DNA of 64,000 bases from positions 1 to 64,000 of IMG/VR virus record IMGVR_UViG_3300028394_000044; one strand, 5' to 3'. This DNA comes from a virus. The position numbers and the translations under genes are program-made. A model generated the notes under the pieces. The model did no database searches, was not told the origin of the DNA, and saw only the letters and a list, made by a program, of their open reading frames with translations. Positions 9,637-17,834 of this stretch are shown in pieces (position 1 is the stretch's first letter; each line of letters opens with the position of its first letter).

Positions 9637-10122
9637 ATGCAATATGCACTCATTAAAAATAACGTAGTTGAAAACATTGCAGTGGGCGATGAAGATTGGG
9701 CGACTGCTATTGCTTCTGATTGGCAATTTGTAGTTGACGTAACTGATATGGTTTCATCGCCTGGACTTAACTGGACTTACAATGGAAGCACATTTACTGC
9801 ACCCGTTTATATTCCTGATCCAATAGTTCCAGTAGATATTAATTGGAAAATTACAAAATTTGCATTTCGTTCTCGTTTCACCTTATCCGAAAAAGTAGCT
9901 ATAGAACTAGCTTCTTTAGATAATCCAACAGGAACTCAAGAACAACGCACCAGATCCGCAATGGTAAGAACTATACAAAAAGATGTAGATGCTGCAACAT
10001 ACATCGATTTAAAAAATCAAGATACTCGAACTGGTGTTCAAGCACTAGAGACCGCAGGTCTAATTTCTGTGGGACGTTCTAATCAGATTTTAAATGTTGA
10101 ACCAACTATAAATGAAAATTGA
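9637..10122 (+). CDS. Small fibre-associated protein, possible fibre chaperone
   Basis: 161 residues with a Shine-Dalgarno-like AAGGAAATAAA ahead of the ATG. The N-terminus (MQYALIKNNVVENIAV, then SDWQFVVDV) is a pattern found in short proteins next to fibre genes in many T4-like phages, where some act as fibre assembly factors. The C-terminal part (TRFTLSEKVAIE-like helix, then RTRSAMVRTIQKDVDAATYIDL) is helical and carries charged residues. It directly follows the glycine-rich adhesin. Assembly chaperone or adhesin partner are both possible; I cannot assign a proven family. Confidence 0.55.
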   Translation: MQYALIKNNVVENIAVGDEDWATAIASDWQFVVDVTDMVSSPGLNWTYNGSTFTAPVYIPDPIVPVDINWKITKFAFRSRFTLSEKVAIELASLDNPTGTQEQRTRSAMVRTIQKDVDAATYIDLKNQDTRTGVQALETAGLISVGRSNQILNVEPTINEN

Positions 10123-10138
10123 CAACAAATATAATTTT

Positions 10139-10190
10139 TAGTTCTTTATTTGTTAGTTGATTTGTGGATTACTAACTCTCCAAAGAACTA
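10139..10190 (+). promoter_or_regulatory. Long intergenic hairpin between fibre cassettes
   Basis: A nine-base outer stem (10139-10147, TAGTTCTTT, with 10182-10190) encloses an inner six-base stem (10152-10157, GTTAGT, with 10171-10176). There is no T-run after it, so it is not a classic intrinsic terminator. It fills most of the 93-base gap. It could be an RNA processing or stabilising structure at the cassette boundary. Confidence 0.55.
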
Positions 10191-10215
10191 AATAGTTGAA
10201 TTAAGGAAATAAGTT

Positions 10216-10548
10216 TTGGCTGCATTTACAGAAATTGTTGTTGAGCAAGGGGCAACGTTTGAGACTAAACTCAACGTTGAAGATTCGTATGGAACGGCAA
10301 TTAATTTGTATGCATATAGTGCTAGTTCACAAATGCGTAAATCGTATTACTCATCTACAAGTTATGCATTCAATTCAAGTGTAACTGGTACAGCCAATGG
10401 TGAAATCACTCTTCGGATGACCGCTGCTAATACTGCAATTTTATCATCAGGTCGTTATGTTTATGATGTTAAAATTACATCTCCAGCCAATACAGTAACT
10501 AGAGTTGTTGAAGGAATTGTGACCGTATTACCCTCTGTAACGAGATAA
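10216..10548 (+). CDS. Conserved virion-associated protein, TTG start
   Basis: 110 residues. The start is TTG, preceded by AAGGAA seven bases upstream and giving MAAFTEIVVEQGATFE. The EQGA.FE....VED head, AQMRKSYYSST-like middle (SQMRKSYYSSTSY) and RYVYDVKITS.....RVVEGIVTV end match a compact beta-rich protein that recurs beside baseplate and fibre genes in cyanophage-like myoviruses. Its role is not established; a baseplate wedge or fibre-socket component would fit the setting. It is followed after two bases by another small conserved gene, suggesting a two-gene unit. Confidence 0.7.
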   Translation: MAAFTEIVVEQGATFETKLNVEDSYGTAINLYAYSASSQMRKSYYSSTSYAFNSSVTGTANGEITLRMTAANTAILSSGRYVYDVKITSPANTVTRVVEGIVTVLPSVTR

Positions 10549-10550
10549 AT

Positions 10551-10808
10551 ATGGCAATAACCGCACGCATTCAACAACCAGGAACAATAGGTAAAGTTGT
10601 AGTAAGACCTACAATTAGAACCACAATTGCAGATCCAAAGTATAAACCTGAATTACAGGTTTCCATTTACGATTTAACTGATGTAGATTTAATAACAAAA
10701 AAACAAGGTGATGTTATTCTGTATGATTCTGCAACAAATCGTTATAAGTCAGCACCATTTGGTGATGCTGAAATAAATGTTCCATTGATTTTTGGTGGTT
10801 ACTTTTAA
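10551..10808 (+). CDS. Small conserved tail protein with C-terminal GGYF
   Basis: 85 residues. The sequence opens MAITARIQQPGTIGKVVVRP and contains LTDVDLITKKQGDVILYDS, a pattern shared with small proteins in the same place in T4-like marine phages. It ends in PLIFGGYF. The two genes after it end in SGGTF, which suggests a shared C-terminal tag. The ATG directly follows the preceding TAA with one base between. Structural or assembly role inferred only from location. Confidence 0.65.
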   Translation: MAITARIQQPGTIGKVVVRPTIRTTIADPKYKPELQVSIYDLTDVDLITKKQGDVILYDSATNRYKSAPFGDAEINVPLIFGGYF

Positions 10809-10829
10809 AATAATAAAAAAAGGAAAAAA

Positions 10830-12479
10830 ATGTCTAATACTGTAATTCAACTAAAATATTCTAACGTAACCAATAAACCGCCTACGTTGAATGTATCCGA
10901 ACCAGCATACTCAAGTGTATCTGGTACCCTTTGGATTGATGATGGAACTTCTGTTGTTGCTATTGGTGGTAAAGCATACACCACAAAAATTGACAATGCA
11001 ACTTCTGCGGCTACTGCAAATACTTTAGTCCTGCGTGATGCCACAGGCAATGCATCTTTCAATTACGTCACCGCTAACATTAATGGTAATATTTACGGTA
11101 ATGCTACAAGCGCAGATAAATGGTTTACTGCTAGAAATATTGGAGTTTCTGGAGATGCAACGGGTATTGTTTCTGTTGATGGAACAGCAAATGCTAATAT
11201 TCCATTAGTTCTTTCCAACTCCGGCGTAAGTGTAGGAAATTATGGTGGATCAACTAATGCCGCAGTAATTTCTGTGGATTCAAAAGGTCGTATAACATAT
11301 GCTGCTAACGTTGCTATTTCTTCATCACTAAATTTTGCGGGTGATGTTGGTGCTGCGCCAGGTAGCTTGTCTCTAATTACTGACACATTGAATATCAAGG
11401 GAGGTTTAAACGGTGGTATCAGCACAAATGCAATTGATGCTAACAATACAGTACTTGTTAGTGTTGATAATACTGTTCTTAGAAATTCTGGAAATCAGTT
11501 TATTACAGGCGACTTGTCACTAACAGGGAGTTTGTTTGTTGCTGGTAATACCACAACAGTAGATACTACAACAGTATCCACTGCTGATTCTTTAATTAGA
11601 TTAGCCGCTAACAATACAATAAGCGATGTTCTTGATATTGGTTTCTATGGTAAAGCAAATACAGGAACATCAGTTACTCATCACGGTCTTGTTCGTAGAG
11701 CAGGAACTGGTAATGATTTCTTTTTATTCAAAGGATTAACTTCCGATCCAACATCAAATGTTTTGGCCACAGGTTCAGTAACGGCTGCTAATACCGCAAC
11801 ATTGAGGGCTAACCTAACTGGCGGTATGATTTCAGCACTTGCTAATACAATTAGCGTTGTTGACGGTGGTACTGGTGCAGGCACATTTGCTGTTGGTAGC
11901 ATTATAGTTGGTGATGGAACAAACTCATTAAAAGTACTCGCTAATACAGGTACGGCAGGAACATATGGTTCCACATCTAACACATTAATTGTTACTACAG
12001 ACTCTTACGGTCGGGTATCATCAGTTACAAATAGTGCAATTCAAATTGACGCATCTAATATTGTATCTGGTAAATTGGCAATTACAAGAGGCGGCACAAA
12101 CAACGATACCTATACAACTGGCGCCGCAGTATTCTATGATGGTACTGCAATCAAAACATTAGCAAATACTGGTTCAGCAGGATCTTATGGTTCAGCATCT
12201 TATGTTCCAGTTATTACAACTGATGCTTTTGGTCGAGTTTCTGGTGTAAGCAATACTGCAATAAATATTGATACTAGTGCAGTTGTTTCTGGTACATTTG
12301 GTGTTGCAAGAGGTGGTTCAGGAGCATCTTCATTCTCAATTAAAGGTGTTATTGTATCTGATACATCATCGACAACTGGTGCATTGTCTTCATTGACTTC
12401 ATCAACAGAAGGTCATCTATTACAAATTAGTTCATCAGGAGCACCAACTTTTGCACACTTGAGCGGCGGAACATTTTAA
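10830..12479 (+). CDS. Tail fibre / structural protein with C-terminal GGTF
   Basis: 549 residues with a strong AAAAAAGGAAAAAA leader. The N-terminus (NTVIQLKYSNVTNKPPTLN) resembles that of the 13076 product (NTIIKLKNSGAIGNVPTIL), pointing to a shared attachment domain. The shaft is beta-rich, with NANIPLVLSNSGVS and repeated SYGSTSNT / SYGSASY..VITTDAFGRVS..SNTAI.ID units near residues 370-490. It ends HLSGGTF. T4-like phages carry such proteins in the fibre cluster. A fibre or whisker-like structural role is the best call; no catalytic motif is seen. Confidence 0.7.
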   Translation: MSNTVIQLKYSNVTNKPPTLNVSEPAYSSVSGTLWIDDGTSVVAIGGKAYTTKIDNATSAATANTLVLRDATGNASFNYVTANINGNIYGNATSADKWFTARNIGVSGDATGIVSVDGTANANIPLVLSNSGVSVGNYGGSTNAAVISVDSKGRITYAANVAISSSLNFAGDVGAAPGSLSLITDTLNIKGGLNGGISTNAIDANNTVLVSVDNTVLRNSGNQFITGDLSLTGSLFVAGNTTTVDTTTVSTADSLIRLAANNTISDVLDIGFYGKANTGTSVTHHGLVRRAGTGNDFFLFKGLTSDPTSNVLATGSVTAANTATLRANLTGGMISALANTISVVDGGTGAGTFAVGSIIVGDGTNSLKVLANTGTAGTYGSTSNTLIVTTDSYGRVSSVTNSAIQIDASNIVSGKLAITRGGTNNDTYTTGAAVFYDGTAIKTLANTGSAGSYGSASYVPVITTDAFGRVSGVSNTAINIDTSAVVSGTFGVARGGSGASSFSIKGVIVSDTSSTTGALSSLTSSTEGHLLQISSSGAPTFAHLSGGTF

Positions 12480-12501
12480 ATTATATTGAAAGGATTTTAT
12501 T

Positions 12502-13065
12502 ATGGATGTGAGATTACAAAATGCTTATGTGGAAGTTCTGCTTTCCAATTTTATGGAAGTTGTAAAGCAGAATTTAATGTTCCAAGCACAACTTGAAGTA
12601 AATAAAAATAGTATACGGGAAGCAGAAGATTCGATAAAAAAATTAAAAGAAGTTTCTGATTCAAATATTCAATACCAAAATCAAAGTGTTGAAAAAGACA
12701 AAATTATAAATCAATTGACCACCGAAAGGGACAACTTAAAAAGTTCCGCAGGATCAAATAATTCTGTACTTCAAGAAAGAGATAGATTGCAAAATGCAGT
12801 TAATGACTACATGAGGCAATTAAAAGATACACAGTTAGAGGTGTTAAAAGTTAAGAGTGAATCCCAGGATGTTTTATTGCAAAACAATAATAGGATTGAA
12901 GAACTCACTAAATATGTAACTAGATTGGAAGCTGTAGTTTCAGCAAACAAACTTAAAAAAGTTAAACTTGGTGAAATTGTTCAACCCGATTCTCCAGAAT
13001 TTACAGATAAAATGTCGTTAGAAATTACGAGTAATGATAGTGTAAAGTCTGGAGGAACATTCTAA
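12502..13065 (+). CDS. Coiled-coil tail protein with C-terminal GGTF
   Basis: 187 residues, preceded by AAAGGATTTTATT. Almost the whole protein is predicted coiled coil by eye: heptads run through VEVLLSNFMEVVKQNLMFQ, DSIKKLKEVSDSN and RLQNAVNDYMRQLKD to about residue 150. The end is SVKSGGTF, the same last residues as the upstream fibre gene. A parallel coiled-coil protein in a fibre cluster could form a fibre collar or act as a trimerising scaffold. I do not recognise a named family. Confidence 0.65.
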   Translation: MDVRLQNAYVEVLLSNFMEVVKQNLMFQAQLEVNKNSIREAEDSIKKLKEVSDSNIQYQNQSVEKDKIINQLTTERDNLKSSAGSNNSVLQERDRLQNAVNDYMRQLKDTQLEVLKVKSESQDVLLQNNNRIEELTKYVTRLEAVVSANKLKKVKLGEIVQPDSPEFTDKMSLEITSNDSVKSGGTF

Positions 13066-13075
13066 AATTCAGTAA

Positions 13076-14041
13076 ATGGCCAATACAATAATTAAGTTAA
13101 AAAATTCGGGCGCAATAGGTAATGTACCAACTATACTTTATCCGGGTGAACTTGCTATCAATTATGGTGATGGTAAGCTATACTACGGCAATTCGACAAA
13201 TAGCGCAGTTCCTTTTAACACCACATTTCAACCGGTTGGTCTAGATCAGGAAATTCAATTTAACGATTTGGGTAGCTTTGGTGCATCTGCAAATCTTAAA
13301 TTTAATAAAACTACAAAAACTTTAACTACCGATAACCTTATAGTCACAGGTAATATTACCAGTAATATTATCATAAGAATCGGTGATGTTTCAAACTCAG
13401 CATTTGGCCAATCAAACTCAGCTTTTGGTCAGGCTAACTTAGCATTTGACAAAGCTAACAGTGCCAATTCTTTGGCTCAAGCGGCTTACGATAGAGCTAA
13501 TTCTGCTAGTGGCACAGTTTATTCAAGTACGCCGCCAGAATTTCCAACAGTAGGCCTTCAGTGGGTAAATACAGATACTGGAATAAAATATGATTACACC
13601 AATGATGGTGATTCATATCAGTGGATTGAATTAGGTCCAACAACAGTTGCTGTTCCAGTTATTGGTTACACAACACAAGTAGTTTTGGTTGGAACAACTG
13701 AAGGTAGTTCAGAGAAAGAAATCTTTGTCAACGGAATTACCAATAATAGAATTCCTGTTAATGCAAACAAAACAAGCTACTACACAATTGATGTTGTTAC
13801 TAGAAGAACTGATGTACCAGGTGAATCTGGTTCTTTCTTTTTGAAAGCAACGGCTGCAAATAATTCAGGTACTGTTTCCGATGTTGGTGCAGTTTATGAA
13901 GTTGTAGTTGCAAGAGATGATGTAGGATTTACTGTAGATGCTCGGGCAAACAACACCACAAAGTCTATAAATATATACGTTACAGGTGTTACTGGCAAAA
14001 CATTAAACTGGAAAGCCGTAGTTACCACATTAGAGGTATGA
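13076..14041 (+). CDS. Fibre-cassette structural protein with a duplicated C-terminal domain type
   Basis: 321 residues. The N-terminal attachment-like segment (MANTIIKLKNSGAIGNVPTI) is followed by LYPGELAINYGDGKLYYGNS, a motif common in phage fibre proteins, and two SAFGQ(S/A)N units. Residues about 195-321 (VVLVGTT..SSEKEIFVNGI, then YYTIDVVTRRT, VYEVVVARDD and WKAVVTTLEV) reappear almost alone in the gene at 28534. The ATG has only a weak ribosome-binding site. A short fibre or fibre tip is likely. Confidence 0.65.
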   Translation: MANTIIKLKNSGAIGNVPTILYPGELAINYGDGKLYYGNSTNSAVPFNTTFQPVGLDQEIQFNDLGSFGASANLKFNKTTKTLTTDNLIVTGNITSNIIIRIGDVSNSAFGQSNSAFGQANLAFDKANSANSLAQAAYDRANSASGTVYSSTPPEFPTVGLQWVNTDTGIKYDYTNDGDSYQWIELGPTTVAVPVIGYTTQVVLVGTTEGSSEKEIFVNGITNNRIPVNANKTSYYTIDVVTRRTDVPGESGSFFLKATAANNSGTVSDVGAVYEVVVARDDVGFTVDARANNTTKSINIYVTGVTGKTLNWKAVVTTLEV

Positions 14042-14047
14042 GTAAAT

Positions 14048-17000
14048 ATGGCGTATAATTTTCCTAGTGATCCAGCTTTAGGTCAAACATACTCTTTCGG
14101 TGGCAAAACTTGGAAGTGGAATGGATATGCTTGGGATTTATTACAAGGTCTACTTCCTCCCGCATCAGGAAATAATTCATTAGTTCTTTCATCTGACGGA
14201 ACAAATTATGTTTTTACTGCTGGCGGAGCATCACCTGACATTTATGCAAGAAACAAAGCAAACACTGCATATAATGTCGCAAGCCTTGCATACGATGCCG
14301 CTAATAACGCAGTCGATACTTGGGTAAGACAAGCGGCTAATAGTGCTAGTGCTTATGCCAATTCAGCATTTGGTCAAGCTAATACAGCATTCAATAAAGC
14401 CAATTCTGCATATGATGTTGCGGGTCTAGCATATAATGCCGCAAACAATGCAGTAGATACTTGGGTAAGACAGGCGGCTAATAGTGCTAGTGCTTATGCC
14501 AATTCAGCATTTGGTCAAGCTAACACAGCATTAATTGCGGCCGCAAATGCAGTATTATCAGGTCAAGCAAACGTAGGTGCTGGACTAATTACCATTACTT
14601 CCGCTTATCAAGCTAACGTAGGTGCTGGTCTTATTGTTGTAAATGGTAGACTCAACTCGTCTTTTGACCAAGCTAACTTAGCTTATAATGCCGCTAATAC
14701 CGCAGTTACAACCGGACAAGCTAACGTTGGTGCTGGTCTTATTGTTGTAAATGGAAAAATTAGTTCCGCATTTGACCAAGCTAATCTTGCATATGGTGCG
14801 GCTAATACGGCAGTTACTACCGGACAAGCTAACGTTGGTGCAGGATTAATTGCAATAAGTTCTTCACTTACTTCAGCTTACCAAGCAAACGTAGGTGCTG
14901 GATTAATTACCATCACTTCAGCTTACCAAGCTAACGTTGGTGCCGGAATTATTCTTGTAAACAATAGAGTTGGCTCAGCCTTTGACCAAGCTAACTTAGC
15001 TTATAATGCCGCAAATAATGCGGTAGATACTTGGGTAAGACAAGCAGCCAATAGTGCTGGCGCTTATGCAAATGCCGCTTTTGATAAGGCTAATTCAGCT
15101 TATAACGTTGCGGGTCTAGCGTATGATGCCGCCAATAATGCAGTACTATCTGGTCAAGCAAACGTTGGTGCCGCAGTAATTACTATCACTTCGGCGTATC
15201 AGAATAACGTTGGTGCTGGACTTATTTCTACTACAAATGCTTACCAAGCAAATGTTGGTTCAGCTAGAATTGAAGTTCTTGGTCGTGCAGACTCAGCATT
15301 TGGTCAGGCTAATCTTTCTTATAATACGGCTAACTCTGGTGTTGGTATTGGTACTTCAGCATTTGGTCAGGCTAACTTAGCATATAACACCGCAAACTCT
15401 GGTGTTGGTATTGCTACATCCGCTTTTGGTCAGGCTAACTTGGCTTATACTACAGCCAATTCTGGAGTAGGAATTTCCACTTCAGCTTTTGGTCAAGCTA
15501 ACTTAGCATTTGATAAAGCAAATTCTGGTTTTGGTTTAGCTACATCATCATTTGGTCAAGCTAATCTTGCTTATACTGCGGCTAATTCTGGTATTGGTAT
15601 TGCTACATCAGCCTTTGGTCAAGCTAACTTAGCATTTGATAAAGCAAATAGCGCAAACATTTTAGCACAAACCGCTTACGATACAGCAAATACTAAATTC
15701 AGTTCTTCTGGTGGTACAGTTTCAGGTAGTGTAACAATTACAGGAAACTTAACTGTTTCGGGTAATGTAACAAGTATCTCAGCAAATAATTTGTCTATTA
15801 AAGACAACATGATTTATTTGAATTCGAATAGTGATGTTGCTAACCCAGATTTAGGTTTTGCTGGTAATTATAATGATGGTACATATCATCATACAGGTTT
15901 GTTTAGAGATGCATCGGATGGTATTTGGAAGTTTTTTGATAATTATCGACCAGAGCCTGATGCATCACCGTATATTGATACTTCAAATTCAACATTTAGA
16001 ATTGCAGGATTAACTGCCAATTTGATTACTGATGTTATTAGCGTTCGTGGCATGGATCCATTAGATAGAGCCAATAACGCATTTGGTCAAGCCAACTTAG
16101 CTTATGATGCCGCTAACAGTGCTGTTATTGTTGGTCAAGCTAACGTAGGTGCTGGACTTATTGCAGTTACTTCTGCATATCAGGCAAACGTTGGGGCTGG
16201 TCGTATTGCCGACCAAGCCTCTGCACAAGCAAACGTTGGTGCAGGACTTATCAGTACCACTTCAGCTTATCAGGCTAACTCTGGTGCTGGTTTAATCTCT
16301 CTCAGTTCATCATTAACTTCCGCATATCAAGCTAACTCTGGTGCTGGACTTATATCTTTAAATTCCAGTTTAACATCAGCTTACCAAGCAAACGTAGGCG
16401 CCGGTTTAATTGCCACAGCGAATGCGGCTCAAGCTAACGTAGGCGCAGGACTAATTTCTTTAAACTCAACATTGACTTCAGCTTACCAAGCTAACGTAGG
16501 TGCCGGTTTAATTACACTGAATTCAAATTTAACTTCTGCATATCAGGCTAACGTAGGTGCAGGACGTATTGCCGACCAAACCTCTGCACAAGCTAACTCC
16601 GGTGCAGGATTAATATCATTAAGTAACACTTTAACTCCAGCATATCAAGCTAACTCTGGTGCTGGACTTATATCTTTAAATTCCAGTTTAACATCAGCTT
16701 ACCAAGCTAACGTTGGTGCTGGTTTAATTGCTACTGCTAATGTGGCTCAAGGAAATACTGGTGCTGGATTAATTTCATTGAGTTCAGCTTTAACCTCTGC
16801 ATATCAAGCTAACGTTGGTGCTGGTCGTATTGCCGACCAAGCCTCTGCACAAGCTAATACTGGCGCTGGTCTAATCACCGCTAAAGCTAACTGGGAAGCA
16901 AATACTGGTGCAGGTTTAATTACCGCTAAGTCCACTTGGGAAGCAAATACTGGCGCTGGATTAATTACAAAAGTATCTAAAGCTGGTGATAACATGACTG

Positions 17001-17368
17001 GTGGTTTATATGCACCATCATTAGCAGCTAATACGACAGTTACAATTAATACTGCACTAACACAAGGTGCAACAGTAGTTACAACTGCAACTACATCACA
17101 AATTACATTAGATTCATTCTCTACAAGCACATATCGTTCTGCAAAATACTTTGTCCAGATGACTAGTGGTTCTGCATATCATGTTATTGAACTAAGCGTT
17201 CTACATGATAATACAACTGCATACTTAACACAATATGGTGAAATTAAAACTGGGGCTACATTGGGTGTATTCGACTCAACGATCACAACAGGCACATTAA
17301 GTCTACTATTTACACCAAATAATTCAATAACTACAGTTAAGGCAAGTTTTAACAAGATTGCCGTATAA
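14048..17368 (+). CDS. Long tail fibre built from QANVGAGLI repeats
   Basis: 1,106 residues. It starts with AYNFPSDPALGQTYSFGGKTWKWNGYAWDL, a small domain widely used at the start of phage fibre proteins. It then runs through dozens of AFGQANLAY(N/T)(A/T)ANSG and AYQANVGAGLI units. A central beta domain (residues about 560-670, SGSVTITGNLTVSGNVTS then DNMIYLNSNSDVANPDLGFAGNYNDG) is a known fibre module that interrupts the repeats before they resume. The end is a compact beta domain (residues about 985-1106). There is no S74 chaperone. The low-complexity Ala/Asn/Gly shaft resembles the repeats of the 20771 and 22995 genes closely enough for DNA-level recombination. Confidence 0.8.
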   Translation: MAYNFPSDPALGQTYSFGGKTWKWNGYAWDLLQGLLPPASGNNSLVLSSDGTNYVFTAGGASPDIYARNKANTAYNVASLAYDAANNAVDTWVRQAANSASAYANSAFGQANTAFNKANSAYDVAGLAYNAANNAVDTWVRQAANSASAYANSAFGQANTALIAAANAVLSGQANVGAGLITITSAYQANVGAGLIVVNGRLNSSFDQANLAYNAANTAVTTGQANVGAGLIVVNGKISSAFDQANLAYGAANTAVTTGQANVGAGLIAISSSLTSAYQANVGAGLITITSAYQANVGAGIILVNNRVGSAFDQANLAYNAANNAVDTWVRQAANSAGAYANAAFDKANSAYNVAGLAYDAANNAVLSGQANVGAAVITITSAYQNNVGAGLISTTNAYQANVGSARIEVLGRADSAFGQANLSYNTANSGVGIGTSAFGQANLAYNTANSGVGIATSAFGQANLAYTTANSGVGISTSAFGQANLAFDKANSGFGLATSSFGQANLAYTAANSGIGIATSAFGQANLAFDKANSANILAQTAYDTANTKFSSSGGTVSGSVTITGNLTVSGNVTSISANNLSIKDNMIYLNSNSDVANPDLGFAGNYNDGTYHHTGLFRDASDGIWKFFDNYRPEPDASPYIDTSNSTFRIAGLTANLITDVISVRGMDPLDRANNAFGQANLAYDAANSAVIVGQANVGAGLIAVTSAYQANVGAGRIADQASAQANVGAGLISTTSAYQANSGAGLISLSSSLTSAYQANSGAGLISLNSSLTSAYQANVGAGLIATANAAQANVGAGLISLNSTLTSAYQANVGAGLITLNSNLTSAYQANVGAGRIADQTSAQANSGAGLISLSNTLTPAYQANSGAGLISLNSSLTSAYQANVGAGLIATANVAQGNTGAGLISLSSALTSAYQANVGAGRIADQASAQANTGAGLITAKANWEANTGAGLITAKSTWEANTGAGLITKVSKAGDNMTGGLYAPSLAANTTVTINTALTQGATVVTTATTSQITLDSFSTSTYRSAKYFVQMTSGSAYHVIELSVLHDNTTAYLTQYGEIKTGATLGVFDSTITTGTLSLLFTPNNSITTVKASFNKIAV
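14560..16990 (+). repeat. QAN-type protein and DNA repeat array
   Basis: Recurring DNA core reading CAAGCTAACGTTGGTGCTGG with third-position changes, encoding QANVGAGL. Long units are 19 codons (AYQANSGAGLISLNSSLTS) and short ones about 12. A second unit type (SAFGQANLAYNTANSGVG) fills 15290-15660. The spacing is whole codons throughout. Confidence 0.85.
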
Positions 17369-17371
17369 ATA
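17364..17371 (+). promoter_or_regulatory. T4-type late promoter
   Basis: An exact TATAAATA overlaps the stop codon of the long fibre gene, 32 nt ahead of the next start. T4 late promoters recognised by gp55 consist of this box alone with no -35 element, and a gp55 gene is present in the window. Confidence 0.7.
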
Positions 17372-17402
17372 TAATAATAACAGACTAAGTGGAGAGTGAA
17401 AC

Positions 17403-17834
17403 TTGTCAAATCAAAATTTTATAGTTAAGAATGGCTTAACCGTTGGTACAACTGACGTAATAGCGGCAAATGGCGCATGGACTGGATTACCATTTAGTTC
17501 AGTTGCTTTTGCATCAAACTCAGGTAATACTAGCAATATTAGTATCACTAATGATACGACAACAAGTGCAGTCGTGTTTCCTGTTTGGTCGACCGCAAAC
17601 ACAGGCAATATCTCTCTTAAAGTAGCATCAACGAAATTAACATATAATCCAAGTACGGGAGATATGAAATCTACAGCATTCGTTGCTAATAATGGCGTTA
17701 TGGTTGTTGGTACCACGGTCACAGAAAATTATACAATTGCTACTGGAACAAATGGATTATCAGTTGGTCCAGTTACTATTGCCAATGGCGCAACTCTTAC
17801 ACTGTCTTCTGGACAGAGATATATTGTCCTATGA
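17403..17834 (+). CDS. Short fibre-like protein, TTG start
   Basis: 143 residues. The start is TTG with GTGGAGAG nine bases upstream. The N-terminus MSNQNFIVKNGLTVGTT is a standard opening of phage fibre shafts. The C-terminus (VTENYTIATGTNGLSVGPVTI then TLTLSSGQRYIVL) is the common tip module with consensus V..NYTI..G.N....GPVTI. The protein is thus a complete miniature fibre of head plus tip with almost no shaft. It may be a tip that oligomerises with another fibre or a cassette remnant. Its stop overlaps the next start. Confidence 0.7.
   Translation: MSNQNFIVKNGLTVGTTDVIAANGAWTGLPFSSVAFASNSGNTSNISITNDTTTSAVVFPVWSTANTGNISLKVASTKLTYNPSTGDMKSTAFVANNGVMVVGTTVTENYTIATGTNGLSVGPVTIANGATLTLSSGQRYIVL

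Noticed and set aside
9291-9677. Proline-rich and histidine-rich minus-strand frames
   Set aside because: They are the complement of glycine runs in the glycine-rich adhesin; composition is fully explained by the sense strand.
10544-10551. GATAAATA before the 10551 gene
   Set aside because: The box ends on the start codon itself, so a transcript from it could not include the start; probably chance in AT-rich DNA.
13966-13973. TATAAATA inside the 13076 gene as a late promoter for the next fibre
   Set aside because: It lies in coding sequence 75 nt upstream of the next start and codes conserved strand residues; kept as a chance match.
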